This document shows, one piece after another, positions 12,824 through 25,400 of a stretch of 64,000 nucleotides of DNA. A program made the translations under genes and the position numbers. The DNA is taken from the NCBI GenBank assembly GCA_963675135.1, contig OY776119.1, positions 79,539,727 through 79,603,726 of the forward strand. The letters run 5' to 3'. The stretch is from Galeopsis tetrahit. Taxonomy: Eukaryota > Streptophyta > Magnoliopsida > Lamiales > Lamiaceae. Below the pieces are notes generated by a model, which saw only the letters and a list, made by a program, of their open reading frames with translations, did no database searches and was not told the DNA's origin. How positions within the stretch are numbered: the stretch's first letter is position 1; every line of letters begins with the position of its first letter.

Positions 12824-14218
12824 TTCACTTAATTCCACTATTTTCCATCTCTTTCACCTCTTTCTCTTACGATAATCGGTATTATACTGATTTTTTTTTA
12901 TCAATCAGTTTTAATAAAATTACATATGTTTTTTTTTTTAATATATTATTTTTTAATATATTATTTAAATGAGGGTTCACGTTTTTACCTATTTTTTAAT
13001 TCAGGCGACTGAGTCGAAAATTTCTAATATGGAAATTTTAGAATACTTCGAGAAGGCGTATACAGAATTTTTCCGTAGACTTGAATTCTGGGAGTTTACT
13101 GTCCACCAATAATCTTTACAGACTTCAATTTCAAAACAACACCTATGTAAATATTTAATAGGTGAAATAGTTAACTTTTGTATTTATAGTATTACACATG
13201 TTGTCAATTCAATTTATATAGTACTTTTTTGTATATACTTATATAATATTTTATAACTTTTTTACTGTATTTTTTATAGATATTTCTAATCATTTTATTT
13301 TGCAGAATTTTCTCTAATTAATATATATTGTTTTTTGTTTTTCAGAATTTTGTTTTACATTTAATAATCTTTCCATATATATAATCGAGTAATTAATTTT
13401 GATAAAAGTCTTATAGTATATGTTTTAAATTTCTTGCTAAAATTATGGAATTATTATACTTCACGTGATGAATTATGAAGGTACAAGTTTATGAACTATT
13501 TTTTTTTTTAAGTATTTTTTATTTGACAAAAGATATATGTTCATTTTTAGATTTTTTAAAATTTAATATAAATATATACACATATTTTTTTAATCACAAA
13601 AACTTAAAAGAAATGTTTCATTTCATAAAATATATCTAATTAATTAAGGTAAATTGAGATAAAAAGTAAAAAATAAAATATGACAATTTTTTAAAATTGT
13701 CTTAATTAGACATATTTTATGTATAAAATATTTTACACAAGTGTTAATTATTTTTAATTTAATATTTTATTTTGTGTATTAATGTTATTAACACGTAAAA
13801 AGAATTAGATATAGATAATTTTATTTATTTTTAAATGTGATCTATATTTGGTTTTTTATACTCTAATTTTAATTAAAATTAAGTATTTAAAAAAAATCGA
13901 TTAATAAAAATCAATCCTAACTTCCAAACAATAGTGTAATTTTTTTGCAAAAATATATATGTATTAATATATTGCGGTCATTTTCGATATTTACATTCCT
14001 TTTATAAATATATGTGTATTAATTATAGCAAACTTTAAATTTTAAATGTATTTATTATTTAGTAAAAATATATATATATATATATATTTTTCTTTTCTAA
14101 CGGTTATATACATTTATATATAATACATTCAAGAATCTTTTCATATAATTGAATAATTATTATTTTAGTAAAATATATTAATAAATTTATTTCAACCCGC
14201 GTAATACGTGGTCTTACA

Positions 14219-14297
14219 CTAGTATCCATATAAAAAGAAGACTTCACTATCATTGACCCTAGTATCCATATAAAAAGAAGACTTCACTATCATTGAA
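14219..14297. repeat. 39-bp tandem duplication at the Helitron 3' end
   Basis: The segment from CTAGTATCCATATAAAAAG to CACTATCATTGA is present twice in a row. The first copy begins exactly at the CTAG of the probable Helitron terminus, and the second begins with the same CTAG. Confidence 0.8.
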
Positions 14298-15532
14298 ACA
14301 AACAACTTTAAGTATTTCTTGTAGAACATAAATTTGTTCGACAGATATGGTCAAGAATGAGTGAATTGTATTGTAGATATGTTAAATCTTGCACTGAAAG
14401 TAAATTTAAACAAATTATATTAGATAAAAATATGATTATAAAGTAACATTTATTTAATAAAATAATTAAACCTGGTAAATTCAACAATCGTTTCTTCTTA
14501 ATAAAACACTAGTATTTATTTTCAAATTTTGAAATTATGTCAATATTATTATGATATATACTTACTTCCACTAATTATGGTAATTAATATTATAATCAAA
14601 TAAAAAGAAATTACATAGGTTAAGACAATCACGGCATGATGGGGACGGAAGGAATAAGTAGGAATGGAATGTGAATTCTTAATTATATTCTCAATTCTAT
14701 GATTGGTAAGTTTTATTGTATTGAATACTCATTTCATATAGAATGATTTTCTTCCCTTCCCTAGTTTTATGTATTCTATTTCTTGATTAAAGGTTATTTA
14801 AGGATATTTTTAATTATTTTGACTAATTTATAATCATTAAGTTTTTAAGTTACGTAATTATTCTCAATCCTAATTATTTTAATAATTTACTTTACTTGTT
14901 ATAAAAAAATTGTACTTGGTTTATTTATTAATTAAAATTATTTAACAACTAATTATAATTTGAAGCTAAAAAATAATTTTATAATAAAATATGAAATAAT
15001 TTACAAAAAATAACGCTCTTAGGAGTTTTAAGTTTTGCGAAATTATTAAAAATCTGCATAGTTTTTAATAATTTATATGTTTTTAAAAATAATACTACAT
15101 GCATGTTAAGGATAATTTAGTCATTTAAGATAAATTTTAAAAATTCTTTACATTTAATTGTAACATACCAATCATGATATTAGAATTATATAAGGGATAT
15201 CCTTTTCATTCCTTCCCAATACCAATCATAAGAATTACCATTCTTATTTAATTAATTTCTCATTATAATTCCATTCAACCCTAATATTATTCCATCAAAC
15301 CAATCATATCAAACCAATCATGTCGATCAAAGTAATACAATTTTCTTTTTTTGAAAACTTACATATATCATAATTATTAAATTCAAGTAGTGTTAAATAG
15401 TCTTTGACAATTTCGAGTAGGCAATTGTAACAATAATGTTAAATATGAAACTGATTAAATAATATTACTTAGTTAACATTAAATAAATTCAAATTTTAAA
15501 AATTTAGACATTTATAAAATTTAATTAGGGTT
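14298..15532. other. AT-rich intergenic DNA
   Basis: No gene seen. Segments at about 14640-14720 and 15190-15340 look weakly inverted with respect to each other (both carry ATGATTGGT near GGAAT words), possibly an old MITE, but I could not define ends. Confidence 0.4.
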
Positions 15533-15540
15533 ATTAGACA

Positions 15541-16191
15541 CATAGACGGAGCCACACAGTGGCCCCCACCCTTTTTTATTTTATTTTATTATATATATAT
15601 ATAATAATTTTTTTCTTTTAAATAATGATATATATTTGTATATAAATAAGATTAATGACAATTTAACTAAATAAATGATGATTTTGAGATTGATGATAAA
15701 AATATTATTTACATTTTTAGACATATATATTAAGTTTAGACGGACTAAAAATAAAATGAATGTCTTTAAAATTGAACAATATTTTAGTATTGAATTTGAA
15801 AAAAAAAAAAAAAAAGTTTAGTGTTTTAAAATTGTTGTACATTTATCTTTAAAATTATTATATTGTATAAATTATAGAATATTGATACACATTAATGTAT
15901 TATATTTTATTATGTTGGATATTAAATTATAATTGAAGAAAGAAAATGTTTAAAAAAATAGTGATATTAATATTTTAACAATTTTTATATTACTCGGCTT
16001 CATTTTGAGTGCGGGATATCAAAACATCTTACAAAATACAATAAAAGTAAACTTGTTGATTTGATTTAATGGAATGAAATGTATTTACAATTTTATTATG
16101 AGAAATTTCGATAAGTATAATAAATACATTTTTTATCTTTATAATAATGCTAATCGGGCCCTCCTACCGAAAATTCCTGGCTCCGTCACTG
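15541..16191. mobile_element. hAT-type non-autonomous element
   Basis: Terminal inverted repeats are CATAGACGGAGCC on the left and CAGTGACGGAGCC (minus strand) on the right. They are flanked by a perfect 8-bp duplication, ATTAGACA (15533-15540 and 16192-16199). An 8-bp duplication is the hAT hallmark. The 651-bp interior is AT-rich and non-coding. Confidence 0.75.
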
Positions 16192-16199
16192 ATTAGACA

Positions 16200-17327
16200 T
16201 GACAATTCGTTTAGGTGATTGTTGACCTAATATTTTTTACAAATTTATTTCTATTTTTCTATAGATAAAATTGACCTAATATTTTTTACAATTTTATTTC
16301 TATTTTTTTAAAGATGAGATGTTTGTGTTTGAGAGTTATGTAAATTTAATTTTATTTCAATCACTTTATGTTAAAGTTAATATTGTAACTATTAATTTTT
16401 TTTTAAGATCATTGCATATATAATTTAATTCAGTAAAAAGATAAATATATATAATATTATCCTCTGAATTTCTCACATTTTATTTATCTCTATAGAATTT
16501 CTCACATTAATAATGAGTCTGAAAATCACTAAAATATGTTTTCAGTCATTAAATTTCATCGATATCAGTTTTGTTTAATTTTAATAGTTTTAATATTTAA
16601 CATATATTTACCCACCATAATTGACATACTCATAATTCATAAACTTAATAGTATTTCTTAATTGTTTGTATAATGTACATATAAAGATTTGATAATAAAT
16701 TCTATATGTTCATAAAATTTAAGCATTGTTTGAATAGTTAAAGATAGAAATTTTCCATAAAATTCATATTATTTTTTGTATATAATTTTATAATTTGAAA
16801 TGATATTAGAGATATAAAATATAGAGGTGGTCTTGTATGAGACCGACTCACGGATCTCATTTCATGAGACCGATCTTATTTTGACTTTCACACCAAAAAC
16901 TTGCAACCGAATTTCATAATGCCATTGTCGAACTCCATGTTCAGGCTAGGGGTGTAAACGAGTCGAGTAGTGCTGAGCTCGAAATTTGACACGATTGTTA
17001 TACTCGAAGTTAGAAACTCAACTCGATCGAACTTAAAATTATATTAGAATGGAAATATATTACTTCATTTCAATATTTGGAAATATGCTTTTTTAGGATG
17101 CACATTCTAAGTTAATAAATAATTAAAATATATTATAAACTTGAAGACAATAACCCAAAAAGTTCCCTAATGTAATAATTTAGTAGTAAGATATATCACC
17201 AAAAAATATTGTTAAATGTATTAATATAAAAATAAAATCTGTATTAAGTCAAAATCTGTATTGACTATATATTCAAATTAATTTAGTCATAAATAAAATT
17301 TATGTCAATGACCTTAAATTAAGAAAA
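16200..17327. other. AT-rich intergenic DNA with a repeat remnant
   Basis: No gene seen. AGGGGTGTAAACGAGTCGAG near 16950 looks like the end of a hAT-type element whose other end is missing. A palindromic GAGACCGACTC / CATGAGACCGAT segment lies near 16840-16880. Confidence 0.4.
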
Positions 17328-17336
17328 TAAAATAAT

Positions 17337-18974
17337 GAGAAATTTTTTATTTTAGTCCTATAATTTGAAACATTTCAAAATAAATCCTTTAAATTTCAAC
17401 TTTACAAAATAAATCATCTACCTTTCAATTTAATCATTTTTTACATCAATTTTAATCTTTTATGTTTTGAAAAAATTATGATAGTCAAACTTGGTTCCAC
17501 ATAGGTTAAAAAATGACACATCAATCTCTCTCTCCACTATATATATTAAAAAATAAAAGTAGAGCTAATAAGATAACACCCCAAAATATTTTATACACAC
17601 CCCATAATTTTAAATTAAAAAATAAATGTATATAAAATAACTAAATAAACCTTACATAAATAAATAGTAAAATAATTTTAAAAAATAACTTGAAAAAATC
17701 TGAAAAGAAATCTTTAAAAATCTGAAAAAAAAAATGTAATTAAAATTTAAAAATATTTTAAAAAACTAACTAAATCTTTAAAAATAATTAATCTACATAA
17801 ATTAATTAATTTTTTGAAAAGAAATCTTAGAAAATAAAGAGAATCTGAAATTAAAAAAAAAATCATCAAAACAAAATTTAAAAAAATCAATAAAAAGTAA
17901 GATTTTATTTTTTATTTAATTTTCTTAATATTTATTTTTGATTGAGTTGATTTTTCTTTCATTTTTTATTTTATTTATTTTTTAAAAAATTGAATCATTA
18001 ATTGGTATTTTAAATTTAATTATTTTATACATTTTATTTGATTATTTAATATTTTTAGATTTTATTTGGATTTAATTGATTTTTTCATTTAAATATTTTT
18101 TAATATTTAGTTGATTTTTTAAAATATTCTTAAATTTTTTATTTAGCTTTTCGTATTAATGATTATATTTTTTTAATTAATTTTTAAATTTATATATAGT
18201 TTTAATGTTTTAGTTGAATTTTAAATTATATTTTTAATTTTTATTCAATTTGCATTTGTTTTGAGAGATAAAGGGTAAATAGGAAAGAATTGGGGTGTGT
18301 TTAGCAATAAAAACTGATTTTTAAATTTTAGTGGGGTGTGTATAACATTTTATTAGATGTTAGTTACACAAACAAAATTATATGCATCTACTCGAAAGTA
18401 ATTAATCCTCCTCTATATATATATGAAAAAAAATTAAAAATTCTCTGCATCTACTCCAAACTAATTAATTTATTTATTATTAGTATTTGATAAAATGATG
18501 AAATTATAATTAAATTTAGTTATACATTTCAATTGATAGAAGAAAATAAGATTCACATAATTAACATCGATCAATCATAACTGCAACACCCTTTGAATTC
18601 GTTTGTGAAATTTATTTTGTTTCACATTTTTTAATATTTTTTCAAGTTATTTTTTAAAATTATTTTACTCTTTATTTATGTAAGGGTTATTTAGTCATTT
18701 TATATACATTTATTTTTGTATTTAAAATTATGGGTGTGTATAGAGTATTTTTGGGTGTTATTTGCTCTATTTTTTTAATATATATAAAGGAGAGATAGTG
18801 ATGTGGCATCTTTTAATACATGTGGCACCAAGTTTGCCAATTATAATTTCTTCAATTAAAATTGATGTAAAAAAGATTAAACTGAAAGGTAAAGAACTTA
18901 TTTTGTAAAATTGAAACTTAAATGATTTATTTTGAAATGTTTCAAACTTATAGGACTAAAATAAAAAATTTCCC
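17337..18974. mobile_element. Mutator-type element with about 200-bp TIRs
   Basis: The left end GAGAAATTTTTTATTTTAGT and the right end (minus strand) GGGAAATTTTTTATTTTAGT start long inverted repeats reaching roughly 17337-17545 and 18786-18974. The element is flanked by a perfect 9-bp duplication, TAAAATAAT (17328-17336 and 18975-18983), as expected for Mutator-like elements. There is no transposase ORF. The interior is extremely AT-rich and contains a second inverted-repeat structure. Confidence 0.8.
17562..18770. mobile_element. Inverted-repeat element nested in the Mutator-type element
   Basis: The left arm runs AGAGCTAATAAGATAACACC through TATACACACCCCATAATTTT and on to ATAACTTGAAAAAAT. 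The right arm near 18630-18770 is its inverted copy (minus strand AGAGCAAATAACACCCAAAA, TATACACACCCATAATTTTA). A further partial copy of the ACACACCCC end lies near 18285-18350, so the interior itself is composite. The superfamily is not determined. Confidence 0.55.
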
Positions 18975-18983
18975 TAAAATAAT

Positions 18984-20073
18984 TGATCCATATACTTAAT
19001 TTATCTTTGACACGTGACATAAAATATTGTTAAATACAAGGATTTGTCTTGTATAGAATCAATTCCTTATAAGAAATTGAGTTGATTTGGTCAAAATTCT
19101 AAACCCTAAATATTAAAAAATATTGTGAATAAATTTTTTGACTTGGTCAATTTTTTTTTATTTGTAATTTTTTTTATTGGTAATTTTTTTTTTCGAAAAC
19201 GTGTGTATTGAAAAATGTAAGTCAATATTACTAAAAAGTGTAATACATTTTTTTATTAAAAAATGTAAGTCAGTATAACTGAAAAGTGTAACACAACTTT
19301 TAATGAAAAGTGTAAGTCATTATAACTAGAAAGTGCAAGTTAGTATAAGTAGAAAGTCCAACACAATATTATTAAAAAGTGCATGTCAATATACTTGAAA
19401 AGTACAACACAATATTTTAATGAAAAATGTAAGTTATTATAACTGAAAAGTGCAACATTTTTACTGAAAAATGCATGTCTATATAACTAAAAGGTGCAAT
19501 ATAACATTACCAAAAAGTGTACGTCAATATAACTGAAAATATTAATTTTAAAAGTGTAAGCCACAATAATTGAAAAGGGTAACACTAAAATAAAAAAAAT
19601 CTTAAAAAAAAAATCAATTTTTTTTTTACCGAAAAAAAAAAAGTTGATCAAGTCAACCGTCAATAGTTGATGGTTGATTTGATCAACTCAATTTCATATT
19701 GATCAAGTCAACCGTCAATAGTTGATGGTAGAAGCAATTTTTGTGTAATTAGGACTTAGGTTTACATGGAAGGAATTTGGTTTAAGGTATTTTTAAAATT
19801 TAAGGAATATTAAGTACATATTATAGTTAGGGTAGGTCTCCTATGGAATTGATTCTAGTCCATAAAAAAGAATGTGGTCAATTCACATAAAAATTGCACA
19901 TTAATATATATTGAAAACTCACTATTTTATAAATGGAGCTAATTAATTGTTCCATAATTTATGCAATTAATATATAAGATCCAATAAACGTAACTTATCT
20001 ACATTTCTTCAAATTTATTATTATACATTTTTTAAGCACGTGTTTTTAAATAATTGACTCACAATTGACTCAA
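18984..20073. other. Repeat-rich intergenic DNA, possible TIR element
   Basis: The segment from about 19040 to 19850 is bounded by GAATCAATTCC on the left and its inverse GGAATTGATTC on the right, which may be weak TIRs. Inside are a degenerate AAAAGTGCAACAC-type array and a duplication of GATCAAGTCAACCGTCAATA (about 19644 and 19699). No target duplication was found and no gene is seen. Confidence 0.35.
19200..19590. repeat. Degenerate tandem array of AAAAGTG(C/T)AA words
   Basis: About 15 loosely spaced copies alternate between GAAAAGTGCAACAC-like and AAAAAGTGTAAGTCA-like words, each pair about 50-60 bp apart. The same two words form the arms of the small MITE at 31182-31452. Confidence 0.65.
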
Positions 20074-21225
20074 GGGGGTGTATTAGTGGTAGAGATGTCT
20101 ATCGGGCTAGGGCCAGCCCTACAGGGCTACGGGCTAAACGGGTTAGGGCCTTAACCGGTTCATATTTAACGGGCCTACAATTGTTGGGATCTAACCCTAA
20201 CCCTAGCGGGCCACTGGCTAAACGGGTCACTAACAGGCTACAATAATTTTTTTTCTTTTAAAATTAAAGATCTCAATTGGCACGTCCAATAAGCAAATAA
20301 AATAGAAAAATAGATAATTAGTTAATGATTAGTAAATGAAAAAAAAGTATAATTTAAACACAATTCTAGAACTCATTGGTTCTTAATATGACCAAATAAA
20401 GCTAAACAAATATCATAATCTAATAAAAAATAGTAATAATGACTAATGGATCGTAATGACCTTCTTAATGCTTGTAGTTATGGTTATTGGTCAAATGACC
20501 TAAAATTTGTTCTTAAATTATTTATTAAAAAAAAAGGTAACAACTCGAGCTAGCGGGCTGGCCCGGTTTAGCCCACGGGCTAACCGGTCCGGGTCAAAAA
20601 AACTCAATTTTAAACGGGCCTATAATTCATGAACCCTAACCCTGTATTTTTCAGGGCTAAACGGGTCAGCCCGGTTAGCCCGGCCCGAATAAACATCTCT
20701 AATTAGTGGTGGATTCTATAGGATTTTTTTGGACTTTCAAAGACTGGAGGTATTCAATTCAAATTTTAAAAGTATTTTAAAAAGTCTTTAAAAATCTTTA
20801 GGTATTCAACATAAAATACTCTATGAATTTTGTTGGATTCTCCTCCAAAAATATAAATAAATTTTACTATCTAAAATTTCTTCTAAAAATAAGAGATTTT
20901 AATATAGGATCGAGTATAAACTTTTTATATATATATATATATATTATTGGTAAAATATTTTATATAATATATATATATAATATTAATTTTTAAAAAAACA
21001 CTTCACATTAAAAAAAAAAATTAATCGCATTAATATCGAGTTTATGAAAATATATGTAAATTAATAAAAAAAAATATATTCTACAATCCTATCAAGTCTA
21101 TGAAAATCCATATAAATCAACAAAAAAAGTCAATCAAACTCTGCATAAACTCTATGGATTTTATAAATCCACGTAATTTTTAAAATCCTTAAAAATCAAA
21201 TAGAATGTGAATAGAATACATCCCC
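20074..21225. mobile_element. TIR element interrupted by a hAT MITE
   Basis: The left end GGGGGTGTATTAGTGG and the right end (minus strand) GGGGATGTATTCTATTC are inverted, and the adjoining interiors match in inverse orientation (GGATTCTATAGGATTTTT against GGATTTATAAAATCC). Removing the inserted hAT MITE leaves an element of about 0.53 kb. The target duplication is unclear, so I do not assign a superfamily. Confidence 0.45.
20090..20701. mobile_element. hAT MITE
   Basis: TIRs are TAGAGATGTCTATCGGGC on the left and TAGAGATGTTTATTCGGGCC (minus strand) on the right. A perfect 8-bp duplication, ATTAGTGG, flanks them (20082-20089 and 20702-20709). The subterminal regions are rich in GGGCTAACGGG-type words in inverted orientation. 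It is 612 bp and non-coding. Confidence 0.85.
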
Positions 21226-22436
21226 TAAATTTCCACAACTATTGCCTATTGAATAACTTCTTTAATTAATAGAATCCACTATGTCAACTTAAAAATTCAA
21301 ATTAAAATTTCAATATACAATTCTTTCAACCAATTTTCGATTATAAATAAGGGGTTTTCAAATATCAACCAATATAAAAAATTTGGTAATTGAGGAATGG
21401 ATGAAATAAATACATATAATTTTTATTGTGCCAAACAGGTTTTTCAATAAATGTTGCGATTTTTTTTTTTGGCTCAGAATTTGAGGAGTTAGTTTAATTG
21501 GATATCTTATAGAAGTATCAAATTTTATCAAGTCGATATATATTAGATTATCTCTAAATTACAACATTCATTTTAGTTTTAATTCAAATTAGCTATAAGA
21601 AAGTCATTGTTATTCGATCAATTATTAAATATTTTTCTATCCAATATCATGTCAATTACTTGTAGTAATTTCTTTTTAAAAAGAAACCCCTAATAATTGA
21701 AACAGTGTTTCATTTGAAATTTAAGTTATTTATTGATAAAAATTTGTAGTATATAATACTCCGTATTGAATAATATTTAATATATAACACTTAAAGATAT
21801 CTCATTATAAAAATATAGTATTACTAAATTATGTAACATAAAACAATTTGAATAATATAAATTAGAAATATTAAATCGGGGAATTAGTGATTTTTTTTTG
21901 TTGAATTATAAACGTGTTGAATTTTGAAAGTGTAATTGTGTCAAAGGTCAAAGAATATTTTATTAAAAAAAATATGATGATATATTTTAAAGTTTTAACG
22001 TATATTAAACCAAATAATATGTTTTTAAGTCTGAAAATATTACAATAAAAATAAAATTGAAAATTTTCGTTTTGTACTCTTTATTTTTATGTTGTTCAGC
22101 AATCCCTCTTTAGTTGCATGGTTTAATTGATACACTTTTTAAGAGAATGAGATTTAATGATGTGGGGACTATGGGGCAAAATAAAGGAGGTGCATTTTAG
22201 GTGAGGGGTAAAAGTGTGATTTAGTGAGGTGTAAAGAGAAATATGAGCAAAAAATGAGTAATAATTTTAAAATAAAATGATGTTATAAAAATATTAATTT
22301 TATTGGTTATTTTTATATAGGGAATGTTCAAGTAATTTTTGAGAAAAAAAAAGTACAAGTAATCATGGGATAGATGAAGGTTTTTTTTGAAGTATATTTT
22401 AACTTTGAAAATATAGTTGACACATTTGACAACTAT
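21226..22436. other. AT-rich intergenic DNA
   Basis: I see no gene, RNA gene or clear element in this stretch. Confidence 0.5.
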
Positions 22437-22439
22437 ATA

Positions 22440-25400
22440 GGGCTCATTTGGTGGAAATCACTAAATATCTCTGATTTGGGCCCAATATTGGATATACATG
22501 ATAAAACCCATATTCGCAATGTATTTTCACATTTGGTATACACCATGAGTATGTGAGATGATTAGCAAAATGAAGTCTGCAATTGTCCATATTGTCCTCA
22601 TAGATTTTTTAATATTACACAATTGCCCCCTCTTAAATTTGAAAGCCCTCGTTCTGGCTTAGGTCTGAGAACGAGAATATGACGATGGTGCCGAATTGAA
22701 GTCGGGAGAGCCGTCGAACCCAAAATAGGATCCCGATTTGCGTGTTTTGTCATCGAAGGATGAGGTACCGATGAAGTGAGTCAGATACACTCAATGTCGT
22801 CGGCATCATCCTCGTCGATTTTCCATTGATTGGGTTTCGCGACGCGTAGAACGACGGCGATAGATTTCAAAATTGATGTGAACGATTTTTCAGAAGAACT
22901 TAATGTGGTAGGTCTATTGAAAAAAAAGCCCTAATCTTTTAAACAATTGCTTATGATGAATGCATATTGATGTTTTGTTATTCGAATTTTTGGCTTCAAT
23001 TTGTTTGGGGTTTAGGTTTTATGCATACCAATTTTTTTGGCTTCATTTTTAGGCTTCAATTTACTATGTGTTATTAAATATTTCGGGTTTTGAATTTGCA
23101 ATTGAAAAAATACTCTTTGCGCATTTAACGTGTTCGTGTTTACATCCAAGTACAGCAGGATTTGCATATATTTAAGTTTCACATCATGATAAATTTAGTT
23201 GTACTTTGCATCACTGTTATTTTGGGCATAAATTTGTCGATTATTTTGCGTTGTTTATGATTTAGTGCATAAGTTTTTTCAATCTATTTGTGTGGTCTTT
23301 GGTATTTTCTTACTCGTTTGGGTTGGGTACATAATTTTTCTTCTTTTGTTGGATATCAGTAAGTGCTTGAGTTAGATAATGAAGTCAATGCATCAGGATG
23401 CTTGTAAAGGAACTTGCACCATTCCTCAAACACGAGAACTGGGGGTTTCTCACTTCTCATTTTTTGTGAGGGTGAATATGGTGGTTCTCATCACGGGAGC
23501 TTCCTCTGGTATCGGAGAGGTATTATAACTTCATTTCCTCCTTTTTATACTCAATTCCTTCACTATATTATCAATCTGTAGCTATATTGATGTATACGAA
23601 ATTAAATGATCAACAATTAATGCTTCAACTTTGAGTAATGATTTTCAAGTAAATTTTGAGATGAATGAATAATTATGATAGAACAGTGGCATTTTGAAAT
23701 GAATGAATACATATGATGGAATATTGGCATTTAAAAAGATTTGTGAAAGCTACTAGTGTAATTTTTTTATATCCAAATTAATTCATTTTGGTCGGAAGAT
23801 ATATAGTTGCTGCACGCTTCACTCTTGTATTTTGGCATGGTTTGTGTTACAGCAAATAGCTTATCAATATGCAAGATAAATGGGCGGTCCTTGTATTGGT
23901 TGCACGTCAAAAAATATAGGTTGCGCGGAATAAGTGAGAATGCAAGATGGCTAGGTGCACCAAACGTCATGATCGTGGCAGCCTATGTTGTCAAGGAGGA
24001 TGAAGCATATTTCTCTTTTGTTATAGCATTACAATCAATTACACACATAACTTGTTTTAGTTGAATGTAGCATTTTTTATTTGTAGATGATTTCCTTGAC
24101 TTCCAAAGATATCGATACAGCATACTGGAACCATTTTCCTGCATCTGTTCTTGATGACTTGTGGACACCTCAAGCCACAAAATTCAGCACAGACCTATGT
24201 TCCTAGAGTTCTTGAATTCAAGATCCACAGGCCTTGACAATAAGTTTCCATCTAAGCTGCTGCAAAGCACTATTTAGATATGGAAGATTGTATCTAGATG
24301 TACACCTCTTTGAGGCTAAATTAAGACAAACTACATGCTTTCTAGACTAATACAGATGTAAATGTTTTATTAATTTGAGAAGAATTGATAATTTTATAGT
24401 GCAATCTTGTATTTCAATTATTGGTATAAATCTCTTTGATAGTGAAATAAATTGATTCAGTAAAATTATAAAAAAAAGTATGCAAAAGTTATTTTCCTCC
24501 AACGATCAGTAATATCGATGGAATAAGTTGTTATCGATAAAGTAGATTTTTCAGCTTGTATTTTTCAGTCTTCTTTTTTCTGCTTGTTGATATGCCTATG
24601 AATTGTACACTACCAGTTTTTTTTAGAAGTTGTATATCTCATTCAAAGCAATTTCATCCGAATTCAGTACATAACATTCTCTGCTCATTTAGTTTTAACT
24701 ATGCCATTTAGTTCAAAGTCTGCCAGAAATTTCTAATCTATCATATCAGAATTATCCATAAGAATTGGTAATATGGTTTAAACCCAACCTCAATACTTCT
24801 TCAACTTGTTGGACAAAATTGGGCAACAAAACTAATACTGTATGTGTTTTTTCACAACACAAAATATAGTAAATTTTAAACCCAACTAACATGGTATTAG
24901 GCTTCATTCAATCACATCATTATCACCAATAAAATTTAACTGCATCATTTTGGTCATGATCAACATTCACGAAACCATGATAATTGCCTAATATTTTCAT
25001 TAGAAATCCATTACGATACAACTCAACAATTATTCAACATTACTTTCCAAGCACAATTCAAAATACACTAAATTTGTATTGAGGGAAAAATAAACTACCA
25101 CCAGGAACTAACTCAAGCAAGTAGCGATCTGTACTGGGATGAAAAATCATAAATATCAATTGAGGAACACATTGTCTATTATGAACTACATCTCTCTTCT
25201 TCGAACAAGTAAATCAATAAATCCTACATTTTGTAATTCCATGCTCCTTTTCTTCTCAAGCATCTGGACAAATTTTAGCACAAGGTGTCCAGAACAAATT
25301 TCTCATCTCTTCAAGCATTTTCCCAATAGCCCGATAACTGGGTGAATTCAAGGTGATTACCCACACCTAATGATGGGAGCAAGTCAATTGATGAACAGCA

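Larger units (their letters stand above)
11943..14222 (+). mobile_element. Probable non-autonomous Helitron
   Basis: The right end reads ACCCGCGTAATACGTGGT, a partly decayed hairpin, then TTACACTAG followed by T. This is the common plant Helitron terminus (hairpin, short spacer, CTAG, insertion before T). The proposed left end starts TCTCCCTTATATACTAATTC after A; plant Helitrons start with TC. There are no TIRs, no target duplication and no Rep/helicase ORF. The interior is AT-rich. The left boundary is less certain than the right. Confidence 0.5.

Noticed and set aside
14640..15340. Possible MITE with ATGATTGGT subterminal words
   Set aside because: I could not find defined ends or a target duplication.
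24085..24206. Plus-strand frame IDTAYWNHFPASVLDDLWTP after the SDR fragment
   Set aside because: Not alignable from memory to the SDR family and without clear splice support. Too short to call as an exon.
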